In this document: one piece after another, positions 31,199-42,977 of the stretch
How positions within the stretch are numbered: position 1 is the first letter of the stretch
How the letters are laid out: each line of letters starts with the position of its first letter
From: Cryphonectria parasitica EP155
Lineage: Eukaryota > Ascomycota > Sordariomycetes > Diaporthales > Cryphonectriaceae
DNA length: 64,000 bases
Assembly (NCBI RefSeq): GCF_011745365.1
Contig: NW_024468915.1
Location: 722,653-786,652, forward strand
Direction of reading: 5' to 3'
Position numbers and translations under genes: made by a program
Notes under the pieces: model-generated
What the model was told of the DNA's origin: nothing
The model's input: only the letters and a program-made list of their open reading frames with translations
Database searches by the model: none

Positions 31199-34094
31199 AT
31201 GACCCCTACCGCCAGCAGCAGCACCGTCCCTCCTGAATCCAGCGCGGGCCAGCAGGAAGCCCACGCCCTCTCCTGCATCAACTGCCGCCAACGCAAGGTG
31301 AAATGTGCAAAGGTCTACCCGTGCCCCCACTGCGTGCGCGGTGGCCTCGAGTGTATCTTCCCCTCCCGCAAGAAGGACCGCGCCCCACGCCGCAACAGGA
31401 ACCATGAGCTGCTCAACCGCCTGGCCAAGCTCGAGGCCATTGTCGGGCAGGCCGACTCCTCTTCAACCGCCTCCTTAGGCCAGCAGCAGCAGTCCGACGG
31501 GGCTGGGCCAGCAGTGGCAACGATGACGACCGCCGCCACGACTGCCAACTCGACAGGTCTTACGGCGGCACGCCTCAGGGAGATGGAGCTCAGGAACCCG
31601 CAGAAGCGCTGTCCCATTGTTGAGCCCGCCTCTAGGGACGACCCAGCTGCCAAGTATGTGAGCGGTGAATTCTGGGCCAACCTGTCCACGGAGGTGGAGG
31701 GTATCAAGGCCGCGCTGGAGATGCCCAGCGACACTGACGAGGAGGACAACGATGAGGGCGGTGGTGAGGGGGACGACTCGCTCTCGCCAGAGTCTGGCAC
31801 CGCTGCGCAGAATCCTCAGCAATCGCAGCAGCACAGCACCCATGCCGACTTCGCCGTCTCGGCCGCCATGTTTGGCAACCCGCACGCCGCCAGCAACCGG
31901 CCGCGGCACCCACCACCTGAGAGGATCAAGAAGCTGCGTGAGCACTACTTTCACACCGTGGACCCGCTGCTCAAGATCTTGCACAGGCCGACGGTCGAGA
32001 GGCAGCTCGACGTGTTCATCGTCAACCCGGAGGACAACCCGCCATCCCCGCAGGTCGAGGCCCTGTGGTTTGCCATCTACTTCGCTGCCGTCACGAGCCT
32101 ATCGCCGGCGCGATGCGTGGAGACGCTGGGCGAGGAACGTGCCTTGCTGGTGGCCGAATACAGGCAGGGTGTCGAGGTGGCCTTGGCGAGGGCCGACTTT
32201 CTGAATAGTACATCACTTGAGACCCTGCAGGCGCTGACAATATACGATGTGAGTCTTTTTATTTCATCTGTTCTCTCTCAGACAAGTGAGATTCTTTCTT
32301 CTTGCTGACTGGTTTCCCCCCTCTCCAAAGGCGTGCCTCCGCAGCCACACCAGGTCCCGCGCCTCCTGGGCTCTCCTCGCTCTCGTCTGCCGCCTCTCAC
32401 AGGCGAGTGGTCTCCAGCGCGACGGAAACGGCTCCGCTTTCCCCCCCTACGAGGCCGAGATGCGCCGCCGCCTCTGGGCCCAAGTCATCGTCCTCGACGT
32501 TCGCGCCTCCCAGGACCGCGGTACCGAGCCTATGATTCTGGAGGAGACCTTTAACACCATTCCGCCCTCTAACATTGACGACGCCGACTTTGGCCCTGAC
32601 ACCACCGTGCCAGTCCCTCAGCTCGCCCGCGGCGTTGCCGCCACCGATATCACCTTCAGCTTGTGCACCTACCACTGCTCGTGCCTCTACCTGCACATCC
32701 ACGGCCCGCGGAGCAAATTCTTCAAGCCTGCTGCCGGTGCCGACGATCCCTCCTCCTCTGCAGGTGCCACTGCTGCTGGTGGCCATGGCGCACAAACAAA
32801 CCTCACCTCTTTCCCCCCGCAGCAGGGCTACATCGCCGCCCAGGCCTCCGAGGAGGACGTACTTGAGCGCATCAAGGCGCTAGAGGCCCAGTTTGTGGCG
32901 CCGGCCCTCTCGCGGCCCGACCACTTTCCCGCAGTCATGGCCGCCGCCGTCGTCCGCCTGACAACGCTCATCATCTGGCTGACCATCCAGTACCCCTTCA
33001 GCATGCGACAGCCCACCATCAAACCCCGCGTCTCCCGCGAGCACATGCTCCAAACCGCCGTCTCTATCCTCGACCTCGCTGCCAGCGGACCCGCAACCGC
33101 TGGCACCGGTATTAGCGAGGCTGAGTGGCGCGACCGCTTCGCTTGGTGGCAGGACGGCTACGTTCAGTGGCACGCCATCGCCGTCGCCCTCGCCGAGCTC
33201 TGCGTTCAGACCGCCGGGCCCCTCGTCGACCGCTCCTGGATCACCGTCGAGAAGGCTCTGGCCGTGTGGAGCGAGAAGGTCGCCGACAGCAAGCGCGGCG
33301 CCTTATGGCGGCCTATCCGCAAGCTGCTGCGCAAGGCGAGGGAGAAGAGGGCCGAGGCTCAGCTGAGGAGACTGCGGCTCCACGGCGGTGGGGCGGCAGC
33401 AACAGCAGCGGCGACAAGACCACCACCGGCAGCAGCATCAGAACCGCCAAAAGCAAGGGAAAAGCAGCGGGTGCAGACAGGTTACTATAGAGATCCAGAG
33501 CAGTCGCATATTCCCATCCCGAGGTCACCCAGGGAGGTACTGGCAAAGATACGATCGCGAGTGTCCACAGAGGGGCACGGCTCTCCAATGTATGCAGATT
33601 GGGAGACGCCAGCGCCCGTCGAGGGGACGCAAGCACAGCCGCAACAGGCGACGGCAGCCGTTCCTCCTAGGGCATCGCCAGCGCGCATCGCAGCGACAGA
33701 GGTAGGTCCCACAGGAATACCCTTCACCGTAGATTTTGGCAATACCGATACGTCCATGGCGGACAGCGCCACGATCCCGACCACGACAGCGACCCTCGGA
33801 TCCAGTTCTGGTCCCCGCACGCAAGACTCTCAGTTTGCCGCCACCCCTTCTGCCATGATTCTGGAGAACGCACACAACACACAATGGACTATCGACTTTA
33901 GCGGTATGGACGACGCCGCCGCCGCCGCCGCCATGACCAACATCGACCCTGCGCTACAGATGCAGCAGCACGAACAGAACCAGCAGCTGCAGCTGGACAT
34001 GATGGACTGGTCGGCCTGGAATGATTTTGTCGTGGATGCGAATGTGAGTTTGGAGGATGGGACAAGTCCTAGCAGCGAGGGTAGGGCGTTGTGA
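31199..34094 (+). CDS. Zn2Cys6 transcription factor with fungal middle homology domain
   Basis: Two exons, 31199-32248 and 32331-34094 (82-bp intron, GTGAGT donor, CAAAG acceptor), give 937 aa. The binuclear zinc cluster is C26-x2-C29-x6-C36-x5-C42-x2-C45-x6-C52. It is followed by a basic linker and a short coiled coil (HELLNRLAKLEAIVGQ). The fungal-specific TF domain starts near KKLREHYFHTVDPLLKILHRP, includes the block LWFAIYFAAVTSLSPARC, and continues past the intron with RRRLWAQVIVLDVRASQDRG. The C-terminal ~250 residues are Ala/Gln/Pro-rich and include NTQWTIDFSGMDD and DMMDWSAWNDFV, acidic-aromatic patches of the type found in activation domains. It binds DNA in the nucleus. Neighbours are housekeeping or unrelated, so no target is suggested. 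Confidence 0.92.
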
Positions 34095-34612
34095 TGCAAC
34101 TGTGAGGTGAATATTTTGGATAACGTACAAGAGATACCACTGCATTTCGGCAGAGGGAGGGAAGAACTTGTCAGGAGGCACAGCACATAGAAAGGTATTG
34201 CACGCAATTGGCCTTTTTAGGGGAAAAGATACCACACAGCTCAGCTCGAATCGAATAGACCGCTCTCTAGATCCACATGATCTTTGTGCACACTCACGCC
34301 ATCTGGAGGGATGCTCTCGTTCGTTCTCTAGTCTTTGGATTTTGTTCCATTCCTTTTTTGCTCATAAAACTCTTTGTTTTTTTTATCTCTTTTGAGAGCA
34401 AATGCAATGACACGCCGTGATCCCTAATGAACACCAGAGGAAACCATCATCCGGACCAACGATTCCTTATTTTGCTGCTCCTTTTTCTTTTGTGGTGTTC
34501 AAAAAAAAGAAGCGCCCAAGGCCGTCGCCAACCCCCCAGAAGCCTCCCCGAAAATCCCTAGCGCATCAAACCAACCACCTTCCACACCAATACCAGCAGA
34601 CGAGCCACAGAC
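34095..34612. other. Convergent intergenic region
   Basis: 3' flanks of the transcription factor (+) and the eL20 gene (-). No gene seen. Confidence 0.6.
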
Positions 34613-35859
34613 TTAGGCAAAAGTCGAAGGACGGGTGGCGGAGAAGACCTTCTTGTTGCTGATCTTGGGGACGCGGTGGGGCAGAGGGAAGGTCAGGTTC
34701 TTGGAGAGCAGCTGCTTGATGTAAGGACGCTTGACATCGTCGGACTTCTCGAGCTCGACAACGCGGAGGATCTAAGATGATAAAAATTCTTTCGTTAGCA
34801 CCGCCTGGTTCTATCTCCTCTCTCTCTCCCCGCTACTCCTTGTGTTCTTTTCTTTCACGAGGGGCGATTCATGGGTCTTCGGTTGTGAACGTACGTGGAT
34901 GGACCTGAAGCGAGCACGGTGGCGGGCAGCCATGTCCTGGTAAAGAGCCTCGACGGCCTCAGTGCGGGACATCTCGCGGTACTCCTTGTACATGTTGTGG
35001 GTACCGGAGCGGGAGTCGTAGCGGATCCAGATGCCGAAGTTCTTGACCTTCAGGGGGTGCTTCTCGTGGATCTGTCACAGGCGTTCTCTTGTCAGCTTCC
35101 ATCGTCATCACCTTGATTGTCCGCAGCACGCCTCCATTTTCCAACTTCCGTCATTGATTCCTCCTTCTTGTCATTCTCTTCCTCCTGCTTCTCATCGCTC
35201 GGGTGTAGGATGCCACGTACCACGTTCAGGCTGACGATCTCACCAGTGGCCTTCTTGACCTTCTTCAGACCCCGCATGAAGTACCAGTACCGGGACTTGG
35301 CAACAACGGAGTTGGGAGCGAAGATACGCATGCGGTACAGGGCCGGGGTGGGGTTGGCCTCTGTAGGCAGATGTCTGCCAATGACCTGGTACTCCTGAAG
35401 ACGACCTGTCCGCAACTATGTTAGCCGGCTGTACCACGATCCTGGGCCATGTATCTGTGGGGTAATCCTAGGAGCGACAATCGAAGGCGTGAAGGGTTCG
35501 TTCCGGGGGGATCGGTCGCGCAAGAGAAGATTTTGCTCTGCATCGTCGGCGGTGCGGCAGTGCATGTGGTACGTGATTGTGGCTGCAAGAATTTTCGTAT
35601 CCATTCTGCATCACGCGCGTGCTCTTTCTTGATCGTCAATCCGTTCCAAATGTGCGGTTCAAGTGAGAAGTGTCTCCGTTCTTCCGACCATCGCCTCAAT
35701 TGATACTGCTTGTGTCGTAGTCGATACCGTCCGGCGTCTTCCTCTTTTTTCTAGCATCTCGGGTTCCGATAAAAATCGCGGATCGTCGTGGTTCTCGCCG
35801 TCGATGTCGATGTCGCTCCCAGCTCTCGATGCAAGAATGAGGAAATACTGCTTACCCAT
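34613..35859 (-). CDS. RPL20: 60S ribosomal protein eL20 (L18ae)
   Basis: Four coding exons on the minus strand: 35859-35856, 35405-35221, 35071-34895 and 34771-34613, giving 174 aa, the usual family length. The first coding exon is only ATGG; it joins GT to make codon 2 ([15 protein letters not shown]). Conserved blocks are [74 protein letters not shown] and the C-terminal [10 protein letters not shown]. The protein sits in the large ribosomal subunit. Intron 1 is 450 bp, long for this genome; I found no C/D-box snoRNA pattern in it. A likely 5'-UTR intron ends exactly at the start codon. The gene is divergent from the CSN12-like gene. Confidence 0.95.
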
Positions 35860-36400
35860 CTGGAAGAATAATGTCAGTAGGTTAACAAGTATAGTTGTTC
35901 TCGGTTGTTGAGGCTCACTTTGACTGTGTTTGCCGTCTTGTCGAGGGTTGATGGTTGACTGCAAGTTAGTGGTTGTTGCAACAACTCGGCCAAGTCGAGA
36001 GGGTCGGTTGGATTTTTTGCGTTGGCGGTGGATTGTGTGCTCGCGGTGGCGCTGGCGGCTGATTGGTGGTCCAAGACCCACCTTCTGACGGCCTTTGGAG
36101 CGGGAAGCGCAAAACTTTCTCCGCTTCCTGATTGAGCTTGCAGCTGGCCACAGCTGCGACTCAGCTGTCAAATTGGATGCCCCGTGCTAGCCAACAGCTG
36201 ACTCATCTCATCTGGGTGACAGGGGGCGCAGGGTAGGCGCCTCTTCAATAGTACTGCCCAGACATACAGTCCTTTGATGTAGCAGATTATGTCACCTTCG
36301 ATTCAAAAGTATCTTTGTGTTTGACATATTCTCGAACCTCGCATTTCTGAGCAGCTTCTTTACCATCCTCTGATGCAAGGTATCCTCGAATCAGCTCACT
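35860..36400. promoter_or_regulatory. eL20/CSN12 divergent promoter with candidate 5'-UTR intron
   Basis: Shared 540-bp upstream region. On the minus strand a plausible 59-nt intron spans 35918-35860 (GTGAGC donor, CTACTGAC branch region, TTCCAG acceptor). Its acceptor abuts the eL20 ATG. Confidence 0.55.
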
Positions 36401-38023
36401 ATGGACTTCATCTTCCAGGACTTTGGTTCTGCTTTTGGAACGGGCAACGGGTACGAGCTGTCCCGCGCTCTCACACCAGAGCAGGGCACAGATCTGCTCA
36501 AGATCATATGGAAAGCCACCAACCATCACCAGGCCAAGGACTACTTGCGACGTAACCTTAAGAGGGAGACCAACATCTCGAAGCAGGAGCTTGACGCGTG
36601 GACTGATGTTTTCTACCAATACTGGCTGACCGCTGGCGCCATCCTTGCAGTGCAGGGCGACATCATTGCGCCTGGAACGGTGAGCCCCCACCCCCCTTTG
36701 CCACACAGCCAGCCATACATATCTCAGAATACGCTAACAGTCCTGGGCAGCCATCATGGAGCAAAGTCTATGAAGCGTGGCGGGATTTCACTCTGGCACT
36801 CACGAGGGGCTACCGGAGTGCAGGGTTTGGAGCTTGGACGATACCGTGCCTCTACATTGCCGGAAAATACCTGAGGGTCTTTGCCCTCAATGCAGACAAG
36901 GAACGCAGTTCGAAACCTACCGATGAGGGAGCCATGACTCTTCAGGATGATTTCGACCCGGAGGCAGAGGCACACCAGAGCCTCGAGGACTGTGCACGAC
37001 AGCTTAATGCCATATTCGGTCTCTGCCTGATGGATAGGAATCCTCTCGAGGAGTCCAAGAAATGGGCCATCTATTACATCATCAACCTCCTCTTCAAGAC
37101 GTATTTCAAGCTCAACCAGGCAAGCTTGTCTCGGAACATCCTGAAAAATCTACGTGCCAACGAACGCGACATGCCATCCCTCGATCAGTTTCCAAAATCC
37201 CAGCAGGTCACTTTCAAATACTACGAGGGCGTCCTCTTCTTCCTTGAGGAGAATTACGTGGAGGCTGAACGTTGTCTGGGAGAGGCTCTGGGTCTCTGTC
37301 ACAAGGATGCCATAAAAAACAAGGAGTCAGTTAAATTCAAACCTCCTTAGACACGCTACGGTTACAGGTACACTGACATTCGCACAGACTCATTCTTACC
37401 TATCTCATCCCCTGCCATCTTCTCACCAGCCACACCCTCCCAACGCCAGCCCTCTTGGAGCCGTACCCACACCTCCAGGAGCTGTTTCTACCGCTAGCAC
37501 AGTGCATCAAGAAGGGCGACCTCAATGCCTTCGAGCAAGCTCTAAAGGATGGCGAGGACGAATTCGTGAAACGACGTATTTATCTACCCCTCGAACGAGC
37601 CCACGATACTTGTTTGCGTAATCTACTGCGCAAGGTCTTTCTCGCAGGCGGTTTCGAGGAGCCCAAGCCTGACACACCGGGTGCCTCACCAGTCCGTCGT
37701 ACAAGAATTCCCGTTGCTGACTTCACGGCCGCCATCAGCCTCGGCAGCAAGCAGCAGGTTGATTCGGATGAAGTGGAGTGTCAGCTGGCCAATATGATCT
37801 ACAAGGTAAGTCCTACCATCGATTAGCTTCTGCAACCATCTGGCAAGGCCCAGACTTGTATCTGGACAAAGCCCGTACCTACACTCTCCCGGGGGTGCCT
37901 CATAAGTAGCCCGGTAGACTGACCATGCGACTCAAACAGGGCCTCATGAAGGGCTACATAGCACGTGAGAGGCAGATCGTGGTGCTGAGCAAATCTGGAG
38001 CTTTCCCAGGCACCGGTGTTTGA
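36401..38023 (+). CDS. CSN12: CSN12-like PCI-domain protein
   Basis: Four exons: 36401-36679, 36751-37325, 37388-37805 and 37940-38023, giving 451 aa. Introns are 71, 62 and 134 bp. The family (fungal Csn12/Thp1-related) links COP9-signalosome-type PCI proteins to TREX-2 mRNA export. Diagnostic stretches are [20 protein letters not shown], the Tyr/Leu-rich helical repeats [18 protein letters not shown], and [20 protein letters not shown] with the [27 protein letters not shown] junction across intron 2. The C-terminal winged-helix PCI part includes [19 protein letters not shown]. The donor at 37326 was chosen because it is the one that restores the [11 protein letters not shown] block. Length matches the family. 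Confidence 0.92.
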
Positions 38024-40345
38024 CAGGGCGGTGCCAAATCTCACCACCGACATATTTAAGTGCCTGAAGCTTGTGTCTTCACATACTTCCAAACAGCGGC
38101 AAGCTGCTGCAGAGGTAGGATGATTCGCCCCTGGCTGTATCAGGTACGACCGCCTTACATTAGAAAGGCAGAGAGGAGACCATGAGAGCATCTCGGCTAG
38201 GACGTGGCCTCTGAAGGATGGCTTACGTACTTCGTAATATGGTGACTTAGCATAAGGGAAACCAACGGCTGTGGCTTATTTGGTTGGGTTTTTCAAGGCA
38301 GATAGATACCCTGGGGACGCATTGGACTCACGAACGCCTTCTTTACCTCATAATAGATACCCTATCACAATGTCAACCTTGAGCTATTATAGAACCGAGC
38401 ATTTGCAATCTGTTGCTCTAGCCAACTCTTACTTAAGTCAGAGCAAGGAAATAGAAAACTCAAAAACACCGTCAAAGCACGAGAACACTCATCCCTATCT
38501 TGCATGACGGCCTTGGTCCTATGTGTCAATGAAAAGGGCAAGGACAAGGGGGGGGGGGGGCCTCAACACAGCCGGCCCGGGGTTCCATGTTTCTATAGCA
38601 ATGAATAGATACTAAAGGGCAGCATGTATGAAAGTTTGGCATGCGGATTCCCATTAGAAAAGTAAATCGGCAAGGATACACTCGCATACCAGCGGCAACG
38701 GCAAAAAGTGGTATGCAGAGAAATTAGTAAGAAAGAAAACACAAAATGATGCTGGCCGCAGCACCGCAACTGAGGACGGCGGGAATGAACTCTGTTTCGA
38801 AGTGACTCCAGAGGCTCAATTATGCCACAGAGTCTAGGCAGATTTTGAATAGAACAATCAATTTATCCCCCTTGTTCCTCGTCAGAAATCGGATGTTGAC
38901 AGCACCTGAGACAAAATGCCGAACCTCCTAATCCTAACAGAAAAATCATTCACGCTCGCAAACCTCTTCATCCAGACCATTTATCCCCTTCTGGAAAGTC
39001 ACGCAACAAGCCCAAACTTTCTTTTCTCTCAATCATCCTATAATCCATGTCTCAACCCCCCCCCCCTCCTTCCTCCCAACACCCTTTTCCTCGGCCCCTG
39101 CTTTTCCTCTTCGCCCCCACGTCTCACAACAGCCTTCCTCCGTCCTTCACGGCTCGCGTCCACCCATTCACGCCAACCGTGAACGGCTGTGAATGGAGCG
39201 CCCAAGAAAAACGAGTCGACAAGGCGTTTTGAGTTAATTACTTATTGATGCATCCCAACATAAAATTCTTTTGATTCCTTTTTCTACTTTTTCTTCTTCT
39301 TCGCGCTGCTCTGCCTCATTTGGACGAGGTGAGTTACATTGCAGCCAATAGTCAGGTCGCAGAAGAGGCGTGTGGTGAGATAGATAGGATGCGTGATGGA
39401 GATGTGTGCATTGCACATATTAGTGAATCAATGATAGTTTCTGGGATGCTACCTGGTAGGTTGACGGATCTCTCTCCAATTCGTATCAGGTTAAAGGGCC
39501 ATAATTGAGCCACCCAAGGGGAAAGGGGGGGGGGGTTGGATTTCTGCGTGCACCCCATTTCACATCTTCGTTCGGCACCTCATCTCGGAACTGTGAAGGC
39601 CAGATGAAAATTGAGAATCAAAGTCAATTCGTAGAACCCCGACTGCCCTTGCTCTAAAGGATACTTAGATTGTTGATTGATGGCAGCACTTCAGGGAGCA
39701 AATCGTTCTAAAGGAAAGACAAGAAATGTAATAGCACAAGTGTTTTTCAGGCTGGCTGGCTGGCTGCCATCCATGTTATCATTCTTCTGCCCGAGAAAAC
39801 CCAGTTCTGGTTCAACCGAAGACCCCACCGTTGACCGTTGTCATGAGATTGCTGGTGCTTGAGATGGCTAACGGCCGGGTATAAAAGCGTCCTCCAAGAA
39901 TTTTAAAAGGGAAAATGACCTCATATCCCAATCTTTTGCCCATCGTGAAACTTTCTGTCGTAAGAGGTGATGATAATAATACAGTGAAGGGATGAAATGA
40001 AAACCTAGAAGATCATGATGTATCAGAAGAATCTTTGATACGGTGTGAGCGACACGCCTTCGTACACCCGTCAACTTCGGGTCTTGCCCACAAAATTTTC
40101 AAGAAAAATCAAGCTGGAGCGGCTAACTGACATAGAACAAGATCAGGAAAGAAGAAATCATTAATCATTAAATTCAAGAACAAAAACAGCAAAAGGATGA
40201 GGGGTATTCTTTTTGTAAATTTCCAGGCTGAGAAGGGTGGTGTGAAAATCATGTAGGACAGAGAGAGAGAAGGAAAGAGAAAGGAAAAATAAGGAGAGAA
40301 AGAAGAAAAGAAGAAAATTAAAGTGCATGAAAAGTGCAGACATGT
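38024..40345. other. Long convergent intergenic region
   Basis: 2.3 kb between the CSN12-like stop and the BTB-gene stop. Contains homopolymer runs (G near 38549, C near 39057, G near 39524). Short open frames lack any family signature. Confidence 0.5.
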
Positions 40346-41384
40346 TCACATGTAACGGTTGGTGCGAGGCGAAGTCTGGGCGCCAACATCGTCGACGTGG
40401 TTACAGAGCGCGACGAACAAATCAAAGAATAGCTGAGTGCCGCCATTAAACATCTCAAGCTGCATCGTGCCGCTGCGCTTGAAGGTGGAGCGACTACGAA
40501 TGATGAGGGCGAGAAAGTGAGCACGGAGCTTGGAGTCGGTCTCGGGTGTGTGAGCGTAAGCATAGCGGGCGGAGGATAAAATGGTGCTACATTGGACACC
40601 ACATTCTGTGGAGAGAATGGTCAGTCATGTGCCATGGGATGGAGACGGAGGATGATGGGAAAAGAAGAGCATGGAGAAAGAAGATAGGAAAATCAGACAT
40701 GAGAGCACAGAAGAATGCAGATCCTACTTACGAAGACCCTGTTTCCGGAGGGCAAGGCGCTTCAACTCCTCCAGTCCATACTTTTCCGCGGCACAGTAGA
40801 TGACCGTGTCCTTCAGCAGCGGTCCCTCGGAACTGTGGTGATAGATGGTAGACTCGCTCTTAGACCCACGCACATCCTCGGATGGCTCCATCTCCCAAGT
40901 ATTTCGCTTCTTGTTGTGCACAAGGCGCGGAAAGTAGTCACCCTTGTAGAGATATTCAAGGACGGACGAGAAGATCTCGGGGGACTCTTCAGGCAGTGCA
41001 ATGCGCTTGGTAGATGACTCGGCGCTGTACTTCAAGACGTTGACGAAGTAGGGAGCACGGGTGAGGACATCATCGTGTGCAGCGAAGATGCGTTGCTCGG
41101 GGCCGATGACAAGCGTGACGATGGGGCTGATGCCGCTGCAAATATTAGAATGTGCGCGGTATGTTTGGGCAGTACACTGCAGATGGAAAAATTGATGCGG
41201 GGATGGCTTACCTTGCTGCTGTTGGCGACGACGCAGTTGACACGTTCGTCACGCTCTGCGTCCTACGTCGATGCTCGTGACGGCGTTTCGAAACGCCTGA
41301 CTCTTTGGTGAATGACGAGCTCGACTTGCCGTGCTTTGAGCCCTTGGAGAAGCTCTGCTTGGTCGAAGTCGACTTGGTGAACAT
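40346..41384 (-). CDS. BTB/POZ-domain protein
   Basis: Three exons on the minus strand: 41384-41212, 41135-40732 and 40605-40346, giving 278 aa. Donors GTAAGC and GTAAGT. An N-terminal Lys/Ser-rich basic region of ~57 residues precedes the BTB domain. The BTB domain reads SPIVTLVIGPEQRIFAAHDD, then VLTRAPYFVNVLKYS, then KRIALPEESPEIFSSVLEYL and YKGDYFPRLV. It is followed by ALRKQGL-type back-helices and a C-terminal ~85-residue helical region (RSGTMQLEMFNGGTQLFFDL) ending in ...TNRYM. BTB domains dimerise and often bridge substrates to Cullin-3. The fungal single-BTB proteins of this shape have no assigned role. The short basic N-terminus suggests nuclear targeting but does not prove it. Confidence 0.87.
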
Positions 41385-42977
41385 TTTGACCCGCCTCCCC
41401 TTCCAGCCTCATTTGAAAATCAAAGTGCAGAGGCTGTTTCTGGATTGATGTGGGATGACGCAAATGCTGCGTGGATGAGACCTTTTCTGCTGCAGCCTGA
41501 TCTCGAGTGTGACAGGGTAAAAAGATGGGAATAGACAGGGAGAAGACAGGGCGAGAGAGAGGAAATAAAATCATGGAAAGACGAAAAAGCGACGAAAAGA
41601 GGACGGGATTATATGCCGGAGCGGAAGAATCTACCTCAGGCAGAAACCTGACGCTGGCCAGTCGAAAGGAGGAGAGGCGAAATCTTGGGAAAGAGTAGGG
41701 CGGACAGACGGGAACTCACCTGCCATTTATATGCAGATTGGGATGACCGAGCCGGCCAAGACACCCGCTTGGATGCATCAAAGCGTTGATCATTGCAGCA
41801 AAAGGACCGGTTGCCTCAGGGTCAGCCCAGCACGGGTGAACCAGGCGAAGAGATAACGCGTGGACGTTGGACCAACCGCGTCGCAGGCTCCCGCCAGGTA
41901 GATTGGTACACGGCAGGAAATCGCCTGTTCACGTGATTTTAATATGGGTCTTGATGGTATCTGTAGGGTCTGATTCGCCACGTTCTCGGTCAAGCAAGAC
42001 TCATCTGTCCAAGTGTGTGACACAGCTGAGATTTGAGGTTGAGCAACAGGGGGGGCGTAAGCAAGGGAGGCAAGGCCATAGCTGGAGGAGGGAGTCAGTC
42101 AACCTGCAGGGGGCAGGCCGTGCTAGCGGGCAAAACAGCCCTGTACGGAGGCCCCGGACTTGGCTGGCTGCTTTGGTTCAGTGTACTATGGTACAGAGCA
42201 TCCTAACTCATCATTAGCACGCCATTTGACAATTTTCTTATGACAACGCTCGTAAAGGAGCCACATCCTGCTTGATCCTTGTGTAAGATCTTTTCAGAAC
42301 AATTGAAAATTGCAAAACAACGACGTTGCTGATGTCACGACGTGGAATTGAAAAGAAAAAAGGAAAAAGCAAGGGCGAAAAAGAAAGGGAAAAAAAGAGC
42401 ATCATTGGGAGTGAGTTTTGCGGGTTCAAAACATTTGATCTTGAAAAACAATTTGATTTATTACAGTGAAGAACATGACAAAACTGAATAATAGATGTCT
42501 TGAACATCCACGAGCGGCTGAAGGTCTTTGACAAATATAGTGCAGCACAGTCTCTAGTATACCCCAATATGGACAATAGTGTTTATAGTTTCAGGCTTCC
42601 TATGCTAGAGCCTCCCCAAAGGGAATGACTGGGTTTGCCAAACGAGTATGTTCTAGTCACCATCAGAACTGGTCATTTGGACAACATGATTTTGATTTCG
42701 AGCCACTGACGTCTTCTTACCGCGATATATTATCTATAAATTTGTCTATCCTTGCACTTGAAATAGGAAAACATGCCCTCCCCATCACTACTAATGTCTT
42801 GCAGATTTTTGCGTCTTGAAATCTTCTCGCAACACTGACTGTTTCCCAACACACCTGCTGAAGCCCATGCTCAAACGCCAAGCAGGCAAGCAAACTTGAC
42901 TTCAAACTTTCTCAAGCTCCCCCCGTCTTTGTGGCCTTTCATTTTCACCCAACATCTTAGCTTTGCTAGGAGTCAGT
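41385..42977. other. Divergent intergenic region
   Basis: 1.6 kb between the BTB gene (-) and the metallophosphoesterase gene (+). No gene or RNA is recognised. Confidence 0.5.

Noticed and set aside
35406..35855. snoRNA hosted in the long first intron of the eL20 gene
   Set aside because: No RTGATGA C box or CTGA D box is present on the transcribed strand; an H/ACA RNA cannot be judged by eye.
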